64,000 nucleotides of DNA from Catellatospora sp. IY07-71 (GTDB lineage: Bacteria; Actinomycetota; Actinomycetes; Mycobacteriales; Micromonosporaceae). A model generated the notes under the pieces. The model ran no database searches and had not been told where the DNA came from. It worked only from the letters and a program-made list of their open reading frames with translations. The translations under genes were made by a program, and so were the position numbers. The stretch lies in assembly GCF_018326265.1 (NCBI RefSeq), contig NZ_AP023360.1, forward strand, positions 7,995,001 through 8,059,000. The letters run 5' to 3'. Shown here piece by piece: positions 1 through 11,375 of this stretch (the first letter of the stretch is position 1; every line of letters begins with the position of its first letter).

Positions 1-906
1 CGCGGTGCCGTCGGCGACGGCCACCGGCGCGATCGCGATACGGGCACCGAGTGATTCTGCCGCATTCGCGACCGGTTCGGGGTCTGGCACGGCATTCCTG
101 TCGACCAGAACAATATCGACCTTGAGGTCCGGGAGGTAACGCCCGAGCGCATCCAGGTGGTCCGGCAGGGACAGCCCCATCGTCTCCCGGTCCGCGGCGA
201 GGTTGAGGGTGACCAGCCGGCGCGCCCCGCTGGACGTGATCGCGTGCGCCAGCTGCGGCACCAGCAGGTGCGGGATGACGCTGGTGTACCAGCTGCCCGG
301 CCCGAACACCAGCCAGTCCGCCTCGGCGATCGCGGTCAGCGCCTGCGGGCAGGCGTCCGGCTCCGGTGGCACCAGCCGCACCTGCACGACCCGGCCCTGC
401 GCCACGGCCACCTGGTGCTGGCCGCGTACGGTCACCAGCCGGCCGCCGACCTCGATGTCCGCCTCGATGCTCAGCGGGCGGCAGGACATGGGCAGCACCC
501 GGCCCACCGCGCGCAGCATCGCCGCGACGTGGTCCAGCGCCGCGACGGGGTCGCCGAGCTGCTCCATCAGCCCGCACAGCACCACGTTGCCGACCGGATG
601 CCCGGCCAGCTCATCGGCGCCGCCGAAGCGGTACTGCAGCAGCCGCGCGCTGCGGTCGCTCACCTCGTCGGGGCCGGCCAGCGCGGCCAGCGCCTGGCGC
701 AGGTCACCCGGAGGGAGTACGTCGCGGCCGGCCCGGATGCGGCCGCTGGAGCCGCCGTCGTCGGCCACGGTGACCACCGCGGTGATGTCCAGCGGCAGCC
801 CCGTGGCGCGCAGCGCGCGCAGGCTCGCGCTGAGCCCGTGCCCCCCGCCGAAAGCCACCACCCGGATCCGGTCGCCGCCCCCTTGCGGCTTGGTGCCCAA
901 GCTCAT
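1..906 (-). CDS. yvcK: YvcK/CofD-like gluconeogenesis factor (3' part, runs off window)
   Basis: The frame is open from an ATG at 906 to base 1, giving 302 codons; the C-terminal end lies outside the window. The N-terminus shows the family's glycine-rich nucleotide-binding start (VVAFGGGHGLS, about residues 16-26) followed by VTVADDGGSSGR. YvcK proteins are needed for growth on gluconeogenic carbon and for normal cell-wall synthesis, and bind UDP-sugars in some species. The start overlaps the rapZ stop by 4 bp (ATGA), so the two are translationally coupled in the conserved rapZ-yvcK-(whiA) order. whiA would be expected just beyond base 1. Confidence 0.93.
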   Translation of the reverse strand, partial: MSLGTKPQGGGDRIRVVAFGGGHGLSASLRALRATGLPLDITAVVTVADDGGSSGRIRAGRDVLPPGDLRQALAALAGPDEVSDRSARLLQYRFGGADELAGHPVGNVVLCGLMEQLGDPVAALDHVAAMLRAVGRVLPMSCRPLSIEADIEVGGRLVTVRGQHQVAVAQGRVVQVRLVPPEPDACPQALTAIAEADWLVFGPGSWYTSVIPHLLVPQLAHAITSSGARRLVTLNLAADRETMGLSLPDHLDALGRYLPDLKVDIVLVDRNAVPDPEPVANAAESLGARIAIAPVAVADGTA

Positions 907-1850
907 TCGCGTCCCAGGTCGCGGTGCTGAGCGTGCGCCACCACCCGCAGCTCACGCAGGCGGCGGGCCAGCTCCTCGGAGATGGCGACGCTGCGGTGCT
1001 TGCCGCCGGTGCAGCCGACGGCGACGGTCAGGTAGCGCTTGCCCTCGCGCTCGAATCCGGGTGCGGTCGCGGTGACCAGCCGGGCGTACGTCTCCACGAA
1101 GGTGTTAGCGCCGCGCTGGCCGAGGACGTAACGGCTGACCGCCTCCTCGCGGCCGGTGTGCTCGCGCAGCTCGGGCACCCAGTACGGGTTGGGCAGGAAC
1201 CGGGCGTCCAGCACGAAGTCCGCGTCCGGGGGCAGGCCGTACTTGAAGCCGAAGCTGAGCACGGTGACCCGCAGCCGCAGCGCCTCCGGGCTGGCGAACA
1301 GCTCCTCCACCCGGGCGCGCAGCTGGTTCACGTTCAGGTGCGAGGTGTCGATCAGGACGTCGGCCTGCTCGCGCGCCTCGGCCAGCAGGGCGCGCTCGGC
1401 GGCGATGCCGTCGGACAGCCGCCCGTCGCCCTGCAGCGGGTGCGAACGCCGCACGCTCTCGAACCGGCGGATCAGCACCTCGTCGTCGGCGTCGACGAAC
1501 ACCACACGCGGCGAGAAGCCCTTCTCGCGCAGGTCGCGGATGGCCCCGGCGAGGTCCGTGGAGAACACCCGGCTGCGTACGTCCAGCACCATCGCGGTGT
1601 GCCGGGCCGCCCCGCCCGCCTTCGCGGCCAGCTCGGCGAGCTGCACCAGCAGCGCCTGCGGCAGGTTGTCCACGACGTAGTAGCCGACGTTCTCCAGCGC
1701 GCGGGCCACCGTGCTGCGGCCTCCGCCGGAGACGCCGGTCACCACGACCAGGTCCGTGGCCGGCCGCTCGCCGGTCTCGTCCGCGGCGGCCCGCTCCTGG
1801 CCGGGCGTGCCCAGCCGGGCCGTCGTATCCACGCTCACGTGTGCCCCCAC
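903..1850 (-). CDS. rapZ: RapZ/YvcJ family nucleotide-binding RNase adapter protein
   Basis: The 315-residue product has a P-loop near residues 39-46 (GVSGGGRS) with Arg in place of the usual Lys, a form common in actinobacterial RapZ, and the family signature YYVVDNLP shortly after. The C-terminal half carries the conserved GCTGGKHRSV region. In Enterobacteria RapZ binds small RNAs and controls glucosamine-6-phosphate synthase; the actinobacterial role is less clear. The start used is GTG at 1850; GTG at 1838 is also possible because about 30 N-terminal residues precede the conserved domain. It is coupled to yvcK and lies 111 bp downstream of uvrC in the standard uvrC-rapZ-yvcK order. Confidence 0.93.
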   Translation of the reverse strand: MGAHVSVDTTARLGTPGQERAAADETGERPATDLVVVTGVSGGGRSTVARALENVGYYVVDNLPQALLVQLAELAAKAGGAARHTAMVLDVRSRVFSTDLAGAIRDLREKGFSPRVVFVDADDEVLIRRFESVRRSHPLQGDGRLSDGIAAERALLAEAREQADVLIDTSHLNVNQLRARVEELFASPEALRLRVTVLSFGFKYGLPPDADFVLDARFLPNPYWVPELREHTGREEAVSRYVLGQRGANTFVETYARLVTATAPGFEREGKRYLTVAVGCTGGKHRSVAISEELARRLRELRVVAHAQHRDLGRE

Positions 1851-1961
1851 TGCCGATGGTCACCGCCCCGTGCGGGCGGCGGCCCGCCGTCCCGACGGCC
1901 CAGCCAAGCCGTGCGAGCGGGCGAGCAGGTTGCCGCGGGATGCAGGCAACGAGAAACCATC

Positions 1962-4025
1962 CTAGCCAGGGGTGCCGGGATCCTCCGCCGCCGCCGGGGC
2001 CGCGTCGTCGCGCAGTCCCGGCTGAGTGGGTACGGCAGCCGGAAGCGCGCCGCCGACAACGGGCTCGGCCAGCCCGGGCTCGGGCTGCGCGGGCTCGGGC
2101 TGCGCGGGCTCGGGGTGCGCGGGCTGCGCGGGCTCTGGCGGCGGCAGCACGCCGAGCGCGACCAGGACCGCCTGGGCGGTGCGCGGGCCGATGCCGGGCA
2201 CCTCGGCGATCTCCTCGACGCTCGCCGCGGACAGCCGCTTGAGCGAGCCGAAGTGGCGCAGCAGCGCCTTGCGGCGGATCTCCCCCAGGCCGGGCACGGT
2301 GTCCAGGTCCGAGGCGGTCATCCGGGCGGAGCGGCGCTCGCGGTGGAAGCGGATGGCGAAGCGGTGCGCCTCGTCGCGCACCCGCTGCAGCAGGTAGAGG
2401 CCCTCGGCGGTGCGGGCGAGGATGACCGGCATCGGGTCGTCCGGCAGCCACACCTCCTCCAGCCGCTTGGCCAGGCCGCACACCGCGACGTCGGTCACGC
2501 CCAGCTCGGTGAGCACCGCCGCGGCCGCGTTGACCTGCGGCGCGCCGCCGTCGACGACGACGAGCTGCGGCGGGTACGCGAAGCGTTTCGCCCGCCCCGT
2601 CGGGGCCGCCTCCGCCTCGGGGTCGATCGGGCCCTCGGCCAGGTAACGCGCGAAGCGCCGCCGCATCACCTCGCTGATCGCCGAGACGTCGTCGGTCGCG
2701 CCCTTGATGATGAAGCGCCGGTAGTCGGCCTTCTTGGGCACGCCGTCCTCGAAGACGACCATGCTGGACACCACGTCGGTGCCTTGGATCTGGGAGATGT
2801 CGAAACACTCGATGCGCAGCGGCGCGCTGCCCAGCCCGAGCGCGTCCTCGATCTCCTCCAGCGCCCTGCTGCGTGCGGACAGGTCACCGGCCCGGCGCAG
2901 CTTGTGCTGCGCCAGCGACTGCCCGGCGTTGCGCGCGACGGTCTCCAGCAGCGCCTTCTTGTCGCCGCGCTGCGGCACCCGGATCGCCACCCGCGAGCCG
3001 CGGTGCTGGGACAGCCAGTCGGCCAGCGCGTCGGCGTCGGCGGGCAGCTCCGGCACGAGCAGCTCGCGGGGCACGTCGGACTCGCCGGACTCGCCGCCGT
3101 AGATCTGGGTGCAGAAGTGGTGCACCAGGTCGCCGACGGTCAGCTCCTCGGTCTTGTCGACCACCCAGCCCCGCTGGCCGCGCACCCGCCCGTCGCGTAC
3201 GTGGAACACCTGCACCGCGGCCTCGAGCTGGTCGTCCGCGAAGGCGACCACGTCGGCGTCGGTGCCGTCGGACAGCACGATGGACTGCTTCTCCATGGCG
3301 CGGCGCAGCGCGATCAGGTCGTCGCGCAGGCGGGCGGCCCGCTCGAACTCCAGCGCCGCCGACGCCTCGTGCATCTGCTTCTCCAGGCGGCGCTGCATGT
3401 GGTCGGTGCGCCCGGCCATGAAGTCGCAGAAGTCGTCGACGATGCCCCGGTGCTCGGCCGCGCTGACCCGGCCCACGCACGGCGCGGAGCACTTGCCGAT
3501 GTCGCCGAGCAGGCAGGGTCGGCCGATCTGCCCGGCCCGCTTGAACACCCCGGCCGAGCAGGTGCGCGCCGGGAAGATGCGCAGCAGCAGGTCGAGCGTC
3601 TCCCGGATGGCCCAGGCGTGCGAGTAGGGCCCGAAGTAGCGCACGCCCTTGCGCTTGGCGCCCCGCATCACCAGCAGCCGCGGATACTCCTCGTCGAGGG
3701 TGACCGCGAGGTACGGGTACGACTTGTCGTCGCGGTACTTCACGTTGAAGCGGGGGTCGTACTCCTTGATCCAGGAGTACTCCAGCTGGAGCGCCTCGAC
3801 CTCGGTGCCGACGACGACCCAGTCGACGCCCGCGGCGGTGGTCACCATCTGCTGGGTGCGCTGGTGCAGCGTCCAGACGTCGGCGAAGTAGGAGTTCAGC
3901 CGGCTGCGCAGGCTCTTGGCCTTGCCGACGTAGATGATCCGCCCCTGCTCGTCACGGAACCGGTACACACCCGGCGCGTCGGGAATCGTGCCCGGCGCGG
4001 GCCGGTACTGGGACGGATCAGCCAC
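1962..4025 (-). CDS. uvrC: UvrABC excinuclease subunit UvrC
   Basis: The 687-residue protein makes the dual incision in nucleotide excision repair together with UvrA and UvrB. It has the N-terminal GIY-YIG nuclease domain ([18 protein letters not shown], about 19-36), a UvrB-interacting UVR motif around residues 200-235, the RNase H-like endonuclease domain ([20 protein letters not shown]) and a C-terminal tandem helix-hairpin-helix ([22 protein letters not shown]). It ends in a low-complexity Pro-Glu-Ala-Gln tail encoded by a 15-bp tandem repeat. The start is GTG at 4025 with a -10-like hexamer 7 bp upstream, so the transcript is probably leaderless. Confidence 0.96.
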   Translation of the reverse strand: MADPSQYRPAPGTIPDAPGVYRFRDEQGRIIYVGKAKSLRSRLNSYFADVWTLHQRTQQMVTTAAGVDWVVVGTEVEALQLEYSWIKEYDPRFNVKYRDDKSYPYLAVTLDEEYPRLLVMRGAKRKGVRYFGPYSHAWAIRETLDLLLRIFPARTCSAGVFKRAGQIGRPCLLGDIGKCSAPCVGRVSAAEHRGIVDDFCDFMAGRTDHMQRRLEKQMHEASAALEFERAARLRDDLIALRRAMEKQSIVLSDGTDADVVAFADDQLEAAVQVFHVRDGRVRGQRGWVVDKTEELTVGDLVHHFCTQIYGGESGESDVPRELLVPELPADADALADWLSQHRGSRVAIRVPQRGDKKALLETVARNAGQSLAQHKLRRAGDLSARSRALEEIEDALGLGSAPLRIECFDISQIQGTDVVSSMVVFEDGVPKKADYRRFIIKGATDDVSAISEVMRRRFARYLAEGPIDPEAEAAPTGRAKRFAYPPQLVVVDGGAPQVNAAAAVLTELGVTDVAVCGLAKRLEEVWLPDDPMPVILARTAEGLYLLQRVRDEAHRFAIRFHRERRSARMTASDLDTVPGLGEIRRKALLRHFGSLKRLSAASVEEIAEVPGIGPRTAQAVLVALGVLPPPEPAQPAHPEPAQPEPAQPEPGLAEPVVGGALPAAVPTQPGLRDDAAPAAAEDPGTPG
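2075..2136. repeat. 15-bp tandem repeat inside the uvrC 3' end
   Basis: The unit ggctcgggctgcgcg recurs about four times with small changes. It encodes the repeated Pro-Glu-Pro-Ala-Gln tail of UvrC. Such GC-rich in-frame tandem repeats can vary in copy number without breaking the frame. Confidence 0.8.
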
Positions 4026-4032
4026 GTTGGTC

Positions 4033-4038
4033 AGCCTA
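4033..4038 (-). promoter_or_regulatory. -10 element of uvrC, leaderless type
   Basis: TAGGCT on the minus strand sits 7 bp before the uvrC GTG with no Shine-Dalgarno sequence between, so transcription would begin at or next to the start codon. Confidence 0.5.
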
Positions 4039-4055
4039 TCGGGGCCCTCTGACGA

Positions 4056-4520
4056 TCAGGCCAGGCGGATCTCGCCGTTCTCGACCGTGATCTTCTTCTC
4101 GTCCAGCGGGCGCGGGGCGGGCGGGCTCAGCACCGCGCCGTCGGCGATCGCGAACTCACTGAAGTGGCACTGACACTTGATCTTGCCGTTCTCCACCGAG
4201 CTCACCGGGCACTGCATGTGGGTGCAGATGCTGTTGAACGCCTTGAACTGGCCCGCGGCGGGCTGCGTGACGACGACGCCCGCCTCCTTGAAGATCACGC
4301 CGCCGCCGACCGGGATGTCCGCGGTCTTGGCCAGCACCGCGCCGCCGCCCGCACCGGCCGGCGTCGCACCGGTCGAGGCGCCCGCACCCGGGGCCGCGTT
4401 CGACGGCGTCGCGGACGGGCTCTCGGAGCCGCAGGCCGCGAGCAGGGCACCGGCGCCCACAGCACCGGCGGTGGTCAGCAGGACCCGGCGCGAGGTGGCG
4501 CCGGGGGTCACGTCACTCAT
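4056..4520 (-). CDS. Rieske 2Fe-2S lipoprotein with Tat signal
   Basis: This 154-residue exported protein begins with a twin-arginine signal (SRR at 10-12, then a hydrophobic stretch) ending in a lipobox (LLAAC), so it should be Tat-exported and lipidated. After a Ser/Ala/Pro/Gly-rich linker comes a small Rieske domain with the ligand motifs C-T-H and C-Q-C-H-F, which bind the [2Fe-2S] cluster. It resembles free-standing actinobacterial Rieske proteins rather than the larger QcrA subunit; its electron partner is unknown. A good ribosome site (TAGGAGG) precedes the ATG at 4520. It lies between uvrA and uvrC but has no obvious link to repair. Confidence 0.88.
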   Translation of the reverse strand: MSDVTPGATSRRVLLTTAGAVGAGALLAACGSESPSATPSNAAPGAGASTGATPAGAGGGAVLAKTADIPVGGGVIFKEAGVVVTQPAAGQFKAFNSICTHMQCPVSSVENGKIKCQCHFSEFAIADGAVLSPPAPRPLDEKKITVENGEIRLA

Positions 4521-4610
4521 GGGGAGGGCCTCCTAGGTGAGGGATGTTCCCGATCAACCTAGCGGCCCGCCCTGAAATTTAGCTGCGAGTTCAACTAACT
4601 TCTCGCCCGA

Positions 4611-4706
4611 TCGCCCCTGAAGATCGCCCGTCTTGCCAGGCACCTGGGCGTATCTTGAGCGCTCTTTCGCCCATGTGCCAGGCAAGTCGGACGATCTTCG
4701 GGGCGG
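4611..4706. repeat. Palindromic repeat family A, copy 1
   Basis: This is an imperfect palindrome of about 95 bp, with outer arms cgcccctgaagatcg and cgatcttcggggcg and inner arms around ttgccaggca/tgccaggcaa. It fills the gap between uvrA and the Rieske gene, just after the uvrA stop. A second copy in opposite orientation lies at 33584-33664, so this is a dispersed element and not just a local terminator. Confidence 0.8.
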
Positions 4707-4711
4707 GGAGG

Positions 4712-7618
<2,907 letters not shown>

Positions 7619-7805
7619 AGCGGCTCTCCCCACACGGTTTCAGCGATGTTCCTCAGGCGTCCACGCGGCAGCGCCCCAGAGCCTCAGCCCAGGCTCCGTC
7701 CCAGCTCAGCAGCCGTCGGCAGGGCAGCACAACACCCCTGCTCCACGCGCAGTCGCATGCCTGCGCAACTCTAGCCCCGCCCCCCGACATTCCTGCTTCG
7801 CGCCA

Positions 7806-7819
7806 CGAACATACGTGCT
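7806..7819 (-). promoter_or_regulatory. Possible degenerate SOS (LexA) box upstream of uvrA
   Basis: CGAAC-ATAC-GTGCT matches the Gram-positive/actinobacterial SOS box CGAAC-N4-GTTCG fully in the left half but only partly in the right. It lies about 190 bp before the uvrA start. LexA control of uvrA is known in related bacteria; here the site is only suggestive. Confidence 0.3.
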
Positions 7820-7872
7820 AACACGGCGTTTCGCCCCGGCAACGTGATCCCCACCGCACCGCCCCACCCTGT

Positions 7873-7941
7873 CGATCTTGCGCGAACTGTTGAGGATATG
7901 CCCGTTTCGGGCGTGTCGTACCCACAGTTCGCGCAAGATCG
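7873..7941. repeat. Palindromic repeat family B, copy 1
   Basis: A 69-bp element with perfect 18-bp terminal inverted arms (cgatcttgcgcgaactgt / acagttcgcgcaagatcg) and a small inner hairpin (gcccgtttcgggc). The other copies are at 32856-32924 and 55708-55776; all three are exactly 69 bp and in the same orientation. Confidence 0.9.
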
Positions 7942-7965
7942 CCGCGGCAGAGGGGGTGGGCGGGG

Positions 7966-8991
7966 TCAGCGGGGGCGGCGGGTGGGGCGGGTGGCGCGGG
8001 TGCGGGCGCGGCGGGATTCGTGGGCGAGCTCGCGCTGGAGTTTGCGCCAGCTGTCCCAGCGGCGGGAGGGGAGGTCGCCGGATTCCAGGGCGTCGCGGAC
8101 GGCGCAGCGGGGTTCGGTGTGGTGGGCGCAGTCGGGGAAGCGGCACTGGGCGATGAGGGCGACGATGTCGGCGAAGGTGCGGTCGAGGCCGGTCTCGCCG
8201 TCGAGGAGGCCGACGCCGCGGATGCCGGGGGTGTCCAGGACGGCGCCGCCGCCGGGCACCGGGATCAGCGCGCGGTGGGTGGTGGTGTGCCGGCCCTTGC
8301 CGTCGACCCGGCGTTTGGCCTGCGTCGTCATCACGGTCGTGCCGACCAGGGCGTTGACCAGTGTCGACTTGCCCGCGCCGGAGGCGCCGATCAGGCCCAG
8401 CGTGCGGCCGGGTGCGCAGCGCGCACGCAGCGCGTCCAGGCCGGTGCCGCGCTCGGCGCTCACCGCGAGCACGGGCACGGGCACCAGCTCGGCCAGTTCC
8501 GCGACGAGCGCGTCCGGGTCGGCGACCAGGTCGGCCTTGGTCATCACCAGCAGCGGCTTCGCGCCGGACTCCCAGGCCAGGGAGAGCAGTCGCTCGATGG
8601 TGCCGGGCTCGGGCATGGGGTCGGGTGAGGCGATCACCGCGGCGGTGTCGACGTTGGCGGCCAGCACCTGGCCGGTGGCGTCCTTGTCGGCGGTGCGGCG
8701 CACGATCGCGCTGCGCCGCGGCAGCACCGCCTCGATGGTGGTGCGCTGGTCGGGCCAGTGCCGCAGCGCCACCCAGTCGCCGGCGCAGGGCAGGGCCACC
8801 GGGTCGGCGGCGGCCGCGATCATGGCCGGGCCGCCGAGGCTCGCCCGGTGGGTGCCGGCGGCGGTCAGCACGGTGCAGACGCCCCGGTCGGCGCGCACCA
8901 CCCGGCCCGGTGCGTGGTCGGGCCGGTCGAAGAGGGGGTATGCGGAAGCGAAGTGGTCGTCCCAGCCGAGGGACGACAGGGAGACGGTCAT
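7966..8991 (-). CDS. rsgA: Ribosome small-subunit-dependent GTPase A
   Basis: The 341-residue circularly permuted GTPase assists maturation of the 30S subunit. The G motifs appear in the permuted order G4 (MTKADL), G1 (GASGAGKST) and G3 (DTPGIRGVG), after an N-terminal OB-fold region. The C-terminal zinc site is present (CRFPDCAHHTEPRC). The ATG at 8991 is preceded by AAGGA; the frame stays open for 148 codons upstream, but that part has no homology-like character and overlaps another gene. It is longer at the N-terminus than some RsgA but within the actinobacterial range. Confidence 0.93.
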   Translation of the reverse strand: MTVSLSSLGWDDHFASAYPLFDRPDHAPGRVVRADRGVCTVLTAAGTHRASLGGPAMIAAAADPVALPCAGDWVALRHWPDQRTTIEAVLPRRSAIVRRTADKDATGQVLAANVDTAAVIASPDPMPEPGTIERLLSLAWESGAKPLLVMTKADLVADPDALVAELAELVPVPVLAVSAERGTGLDALRARCAPGRTLGLIGASGAGKSTLVNALVGTTVMTTQAKRRVDGKGRHTTTHRALIPVPGGGAVLDTPGIRGVGLLDGETGLDRTFADIVALIAQCRFPDCAHHTEPRCAVRDALESGDLPSRRWDSWRKLQRELAHESRRARTRATRPTRRPR

Positions 8992-9175
8992 CTCATTCCT
9001 TGTCGTGCGGACGCGAGTGGCGGAAGGGTCACGCCATCCGGGAGGACGGCGTGCTGGATACCTCGACAGACATGGGCGCCACCTCCTCGCAAGATCATCG
9101 CGCGGGACCGCCCCGCTGCTACCGGTCACGGTACGCGCCGCACCCCGGCGCGGGCCACGGCATTTCCGGTCCGGC

Positions 9176-9373
9176 CTACTCGCCGGGCGGGGCGTCCACG
9201 GCGGTGGAGCGGCCGGCCACCGCCAGCGAGTGGAAGGCGTAGCGGTAGTCGGCGCAGCCCGGCAGATGGCACAGCCGGCAGCCGGCCTCCGGCGTGGCGG
9301 GATCAGGCAGGTGGTCGCGCAGCATGCGGCGGTATCCCATCGCCTGCGCGTCGGTGATGCGTCCAGTGTGCAC
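9176..9373 (-). CDS. Small Cys-rich hypothetical protein, divergent from XRE regulator
   Basis: A 65-residue product from GTG at 9373, chosen because GGGAGG precedes it by four bases; an ATG at 9415 in the same frame has no ribosome site. It contains the cluster C-R-L-C-H-L-P-G-C, which could bind a metal ion, followed by a conserved-looking YRYAFHSLAVAGR stretch. It faces away from the XRE/DUF397 genes across a 160-bp gap, and small proteins are common partners in such actinomycete loci. The function is unknown, and the assignment as a real gene rests on the ribosome site, composition and context. Confidence 0.55.
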   Translation of the reverse strand: MHTGRITDAQAMGYRRMLRDHLPDPATPEAGCRLCHLPGCADYRYAFHSLAVAGRSTAVDAPPGE

Positions 9374-9409
9374 GTCGCCTCCCGGCACGGACCCGGCTCT
9401 CCTTCCACC

Positions 9410-9434
9410 TTGCATGTGCGAGATTCAACTTGCA
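9410..9434. promoter_or_regulatory. Two TTGCA direct repeats spaced 20 bp in a divergent promoter region
   Basis: TTGCA occurs at 9410-9414 and 9430-9434, two helical turns apart, between the divergent Cys-rich gene and the XRE regulator. This spacing fits a dimeric regulator binding one face of the DNA, plausibly the XRE protein itself (inference). Confidence 0.35.
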
Positions 9435-9534
9435 AACAGTGACTCGGCGAATTTCGCCCGTTCGGCGCGACCCCTTGCCTGATCAGCTACCCGAACAGCA
9501 GACTTGGCGACGCGTTTGTCGGTAGAGGAGGGTC

Positions 9535-10398
9535 ATGGCCACGTCAGGCACCTCGCTACGCCGCCGCCGTCTCGGCGTGGCCCTGCGGGAGCTGCGAGAA
9601 CACGCCAGCCTGACCCACCAGCAGGTCGGGCTAACGCTCGACTGCTCGCCCTCGAAGATCAGCCGGATCGAGAACGGCGAGGTCGGCGTACGCCGTGGTG
9701 ACCTGCTGGTGCTGCTCGACCTGTACGGCCTCGACGACGCCGGGCAGCGGGAGGAGCTGCTGGAACTGGCCCGGGAGTCGAAACGGCGCGGCGGCTGGTG
9801 GCTGAAGTACGGCGAGCTCTCACACCCGTACCTGAAACTGATCCAACTGGAGGCGGAGGCGGCCTCGATACGCGGCACCGAACTGCTTCTCATACCCGGC
9901 CTGCTGCAAACCGAGCAGTACGCACGCGCGCTGATCTCGACCGCCTCGCCCGACGACCCGGAGGAGGCGGAACGCCGGGTAGGCATTCGAATGATGCGGC
10001 AGGAGATCTTCCGGCGGCCGAACCCGCCCGAATTCTGGGTCGTTCTGGATGAGGCGGCTCTGCACCGCCACGTCGGCGGAAGCGAGACCATGAAGGACCA
10101 GTTACTCGCCCTCGCCGAGGCAAGCACACTTCCGAACGTCACGATTCAGGTGCTGCCGTTCGAACACGGCGAGTACGAGGCCATGACGGGGTCGTTCCGG
10201 GTGATGCGCTTTCCGGACCATCGGGACCCGGACACCGTCTACCTGGAAGGTTTCAGCGGCACCATGTACCTCGACGACGTGCGCGACATCAGGCGATATA
10301 GCCTAGTTTTCGACCATCTCTGCGCGGCGGCCCTCAGCCCACAGCTGTCCCATCAGCGGATACTCGCTGTCGCGCGGAACCTCACCACACATGTTTGA
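9535..10398 (+). CDS. XRE-family regulator with DUF5753 (Scr1/WhiJ-like)
   Basis: The 287-residue protein has an N-terminal XRE helix-turn-helix (about residues 8-70, containing GLTLDCSPSKISRIENGE) followed by the DUF5753 region (LLIPGLLQTEQYARAL; EAALHRHVGG; GSFRVMRFP). This architecture defines a large actinomycete family whose members pair with a small DUF397 protein and act like antitoxin or developmental regulators. AGGAGGG lies just before the ATG. The next gene, a DUF397 protein, begins 11 bp after the stop, completing the usual pair. Confidence 0.92.
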   Translation: MATSGTSLRRRRLGVALRELREHASLTHQQVGLTLDCSPSKISRIENGEVGVRRGDLLVLLDLYGLDDAGQREELLELARESKRRGGWWLKYGELSHPYLKLIQLEAEAASIRGTELLLIPGLLQTEQYARALISTASPDDPEEAERRVGIRMMRQEIFRRPNPPEFWVVLDEAALHRHVGGSETMKDQLLALAEASTLPNVTIQVLPFEHGEYEAMTGSFRVMRFPDHRDPDTVYLEGFSGTMYLDDVRDIRRYSLVFDHLCAAALSPQLSHQRILAVARNLTTHV

Positions 10399-10409
10399 GG
10401 AGACGGCGT

Positions 10410-10616
10410 ATGCGCGAAGTCGACCTGTCGGGTGCCGGCTGGCGTAAGAGCACCCGCAGCGGGGCTGCTCAAGGGGACTGTGTCGAGGTTGCCCTCGTCC
10501 AAGCCTCCGTGGCAGTGCGCGACTCGAAGCACCCGGTCGGCCCGGTCTTGCTCTTCAGCCTCGGCGAATGGCAGTCCTTCGTGGCTGGAGCGAAGGCCGG
10601 CGAGTTCGACCGCTGA
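10410..10616 (+). CDS. DUF397 domain small protein
   Basis: The 68-residue protein shows the typical DUF397 pattern: W-R-K-S-T-R-S near the start, a DCVEVA segment, VRDSKHP, and F-x-x-x-E-W-x-x-F in the C-terminal half. DUF397 proteins are encoded next to XRE/DUF5753 regulators throughout Streptomyces and Micromonospora relatives and are thought to modulate or be modulated by them. The start is ATG at 10410, with GAGGAG across the upstream stop region; an in-frame TTG at 10395 is less likely. Confidence 0.9.
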   Translation: MREVDLSGAGWRKSTRSGAAQGDCVEVALVQASVAVRDSKHPVGPVLLFSLGEWQSFVAGAKAGEFDR

Positions 10617-10706
10617 ACGACGCGGCCGCCGATCGCACCGCCATCCCACTAGACACACGTCGATATCCTCCGAGACAGTGTTCCGCATTCGTCAGGGGGA
10701 GAAGAC

Positions 10707-11369
10707 ATGCGTTCTGGGCTGCGCGGTGCGGTCACCTCGCCGTACGGGCGGATCATGATCGTCTGCCTTACCGTGGTGGCAGCCGTCGCGCTCTTGCTCG
10801 TGTCACCACTCGCGCTTACCCGCCTCGGCGCGATTCCCGGAGCCGACTGGGAGAAGCTCAGCGATGTCGCACAGGCGCTCGGTGCAGCCGCGACCCTGGT
10901 CAGCACGCTCGCGCTCGGTGGCGTCGCCGTGTCGCTGGTGATGCAGTCACGAGACAACAAAATGAACCGCGAGCAAGCACGGCGAGGCTTCCATCTGGAC
11001 CTGTACGCCATGGCGCTCGACGATCCGGCGTTACTCGAATGCTGGGGCGAGGTCGTGCCGCCGGCCTACACACAGGAACAGCACCGGCAGCACGTCTACG
11101 TCAACCAGATCGTCTCGTTCTGGTCGATGTTGTACAAGGTGGACGAGCTGCCGGACGACGAGCTTCGGCAGCTGGCTGCGGCGCTGTTCGCCGGGGCGCC
11201 GGGACGCCGCTACTGGAACATCGCAGGGGCGTACCGCAAGGCCCTCCGCGGCACGCGCCGGACGCGCGAGTTCGTCCGCATCGTTGACGAGGAATACACG
11301 AAAGCCGCCGTCTCGGACGTTCACCCGGCCGAAACCGTCACCCCGCAGGATGCCGCCGCACAGGCATAG
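10707..11369 (+). CDS. DUF6082-like membrane-anchored protein
   Basis: A 220-residue protein with two hydrophobic segments near the N-terminus (about residues 14-38 and 56-73), followed by a soluble domain with the features of DUF6082: SRDNKMNREQARRGFH, a short ELYAMALDDP-type segment, and a WSMLYKVDELPDDEL region. Members of this family are found near XRE/DUF397 pairs in actinomycetes; no activity is known. GGGGGAGA precedes the ATG. It begins 90 bp after the DUF397 gene and may be cotranscribed with it. Confidence 0.75.
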   Translation: MRSGLRGAVTSPYGRIMIVCLTVVAAVALLLVSPLALTRLGAIPGADWEKLSDVAQALGAAATLVSTLALGGVAVSLVMQSRDNKMNREQARRGFHLDLYAMALDDPALLECWGEVVPPAYTQEQHRQHVYVNQIVSFWSMLYKVDELPDDELRQLAAALFAGAPGRRYWNIAGAYRKALRGTRRTREFVRIVDEEYTKAAVSDVHPAETVTPQDAAAQA

Positions 11370-11375
11370 GCCAGG

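Larger units (their letters stand above)
7619..7965. other. Intergenic region between uvrA and rsgA
   Basis: About 350 bp with no convincing gene. It holds the uvrA leader, a LexA-like half-conserved box at 7806-7819 and a copy of palindromic repeat family B at 7873-7941. Open frames here translate the repeat and look spurious. Confidence 0.6.

Noticed and set aside
924-4052. 1042-codon open frame on the plus strand opposite rapZ and uvrC
   Set aside because: It is a GC-driven antisense shadow; the minus strand encodes full-length RapZ and UvrC with all motifs.
8992-9435. N-terminal extension of RsgA to 489 residues
   Set aside because: The extra part is low-complexity, overlaps the small Cys-rich gene, and a good ribosome site precedes ATG 8991.
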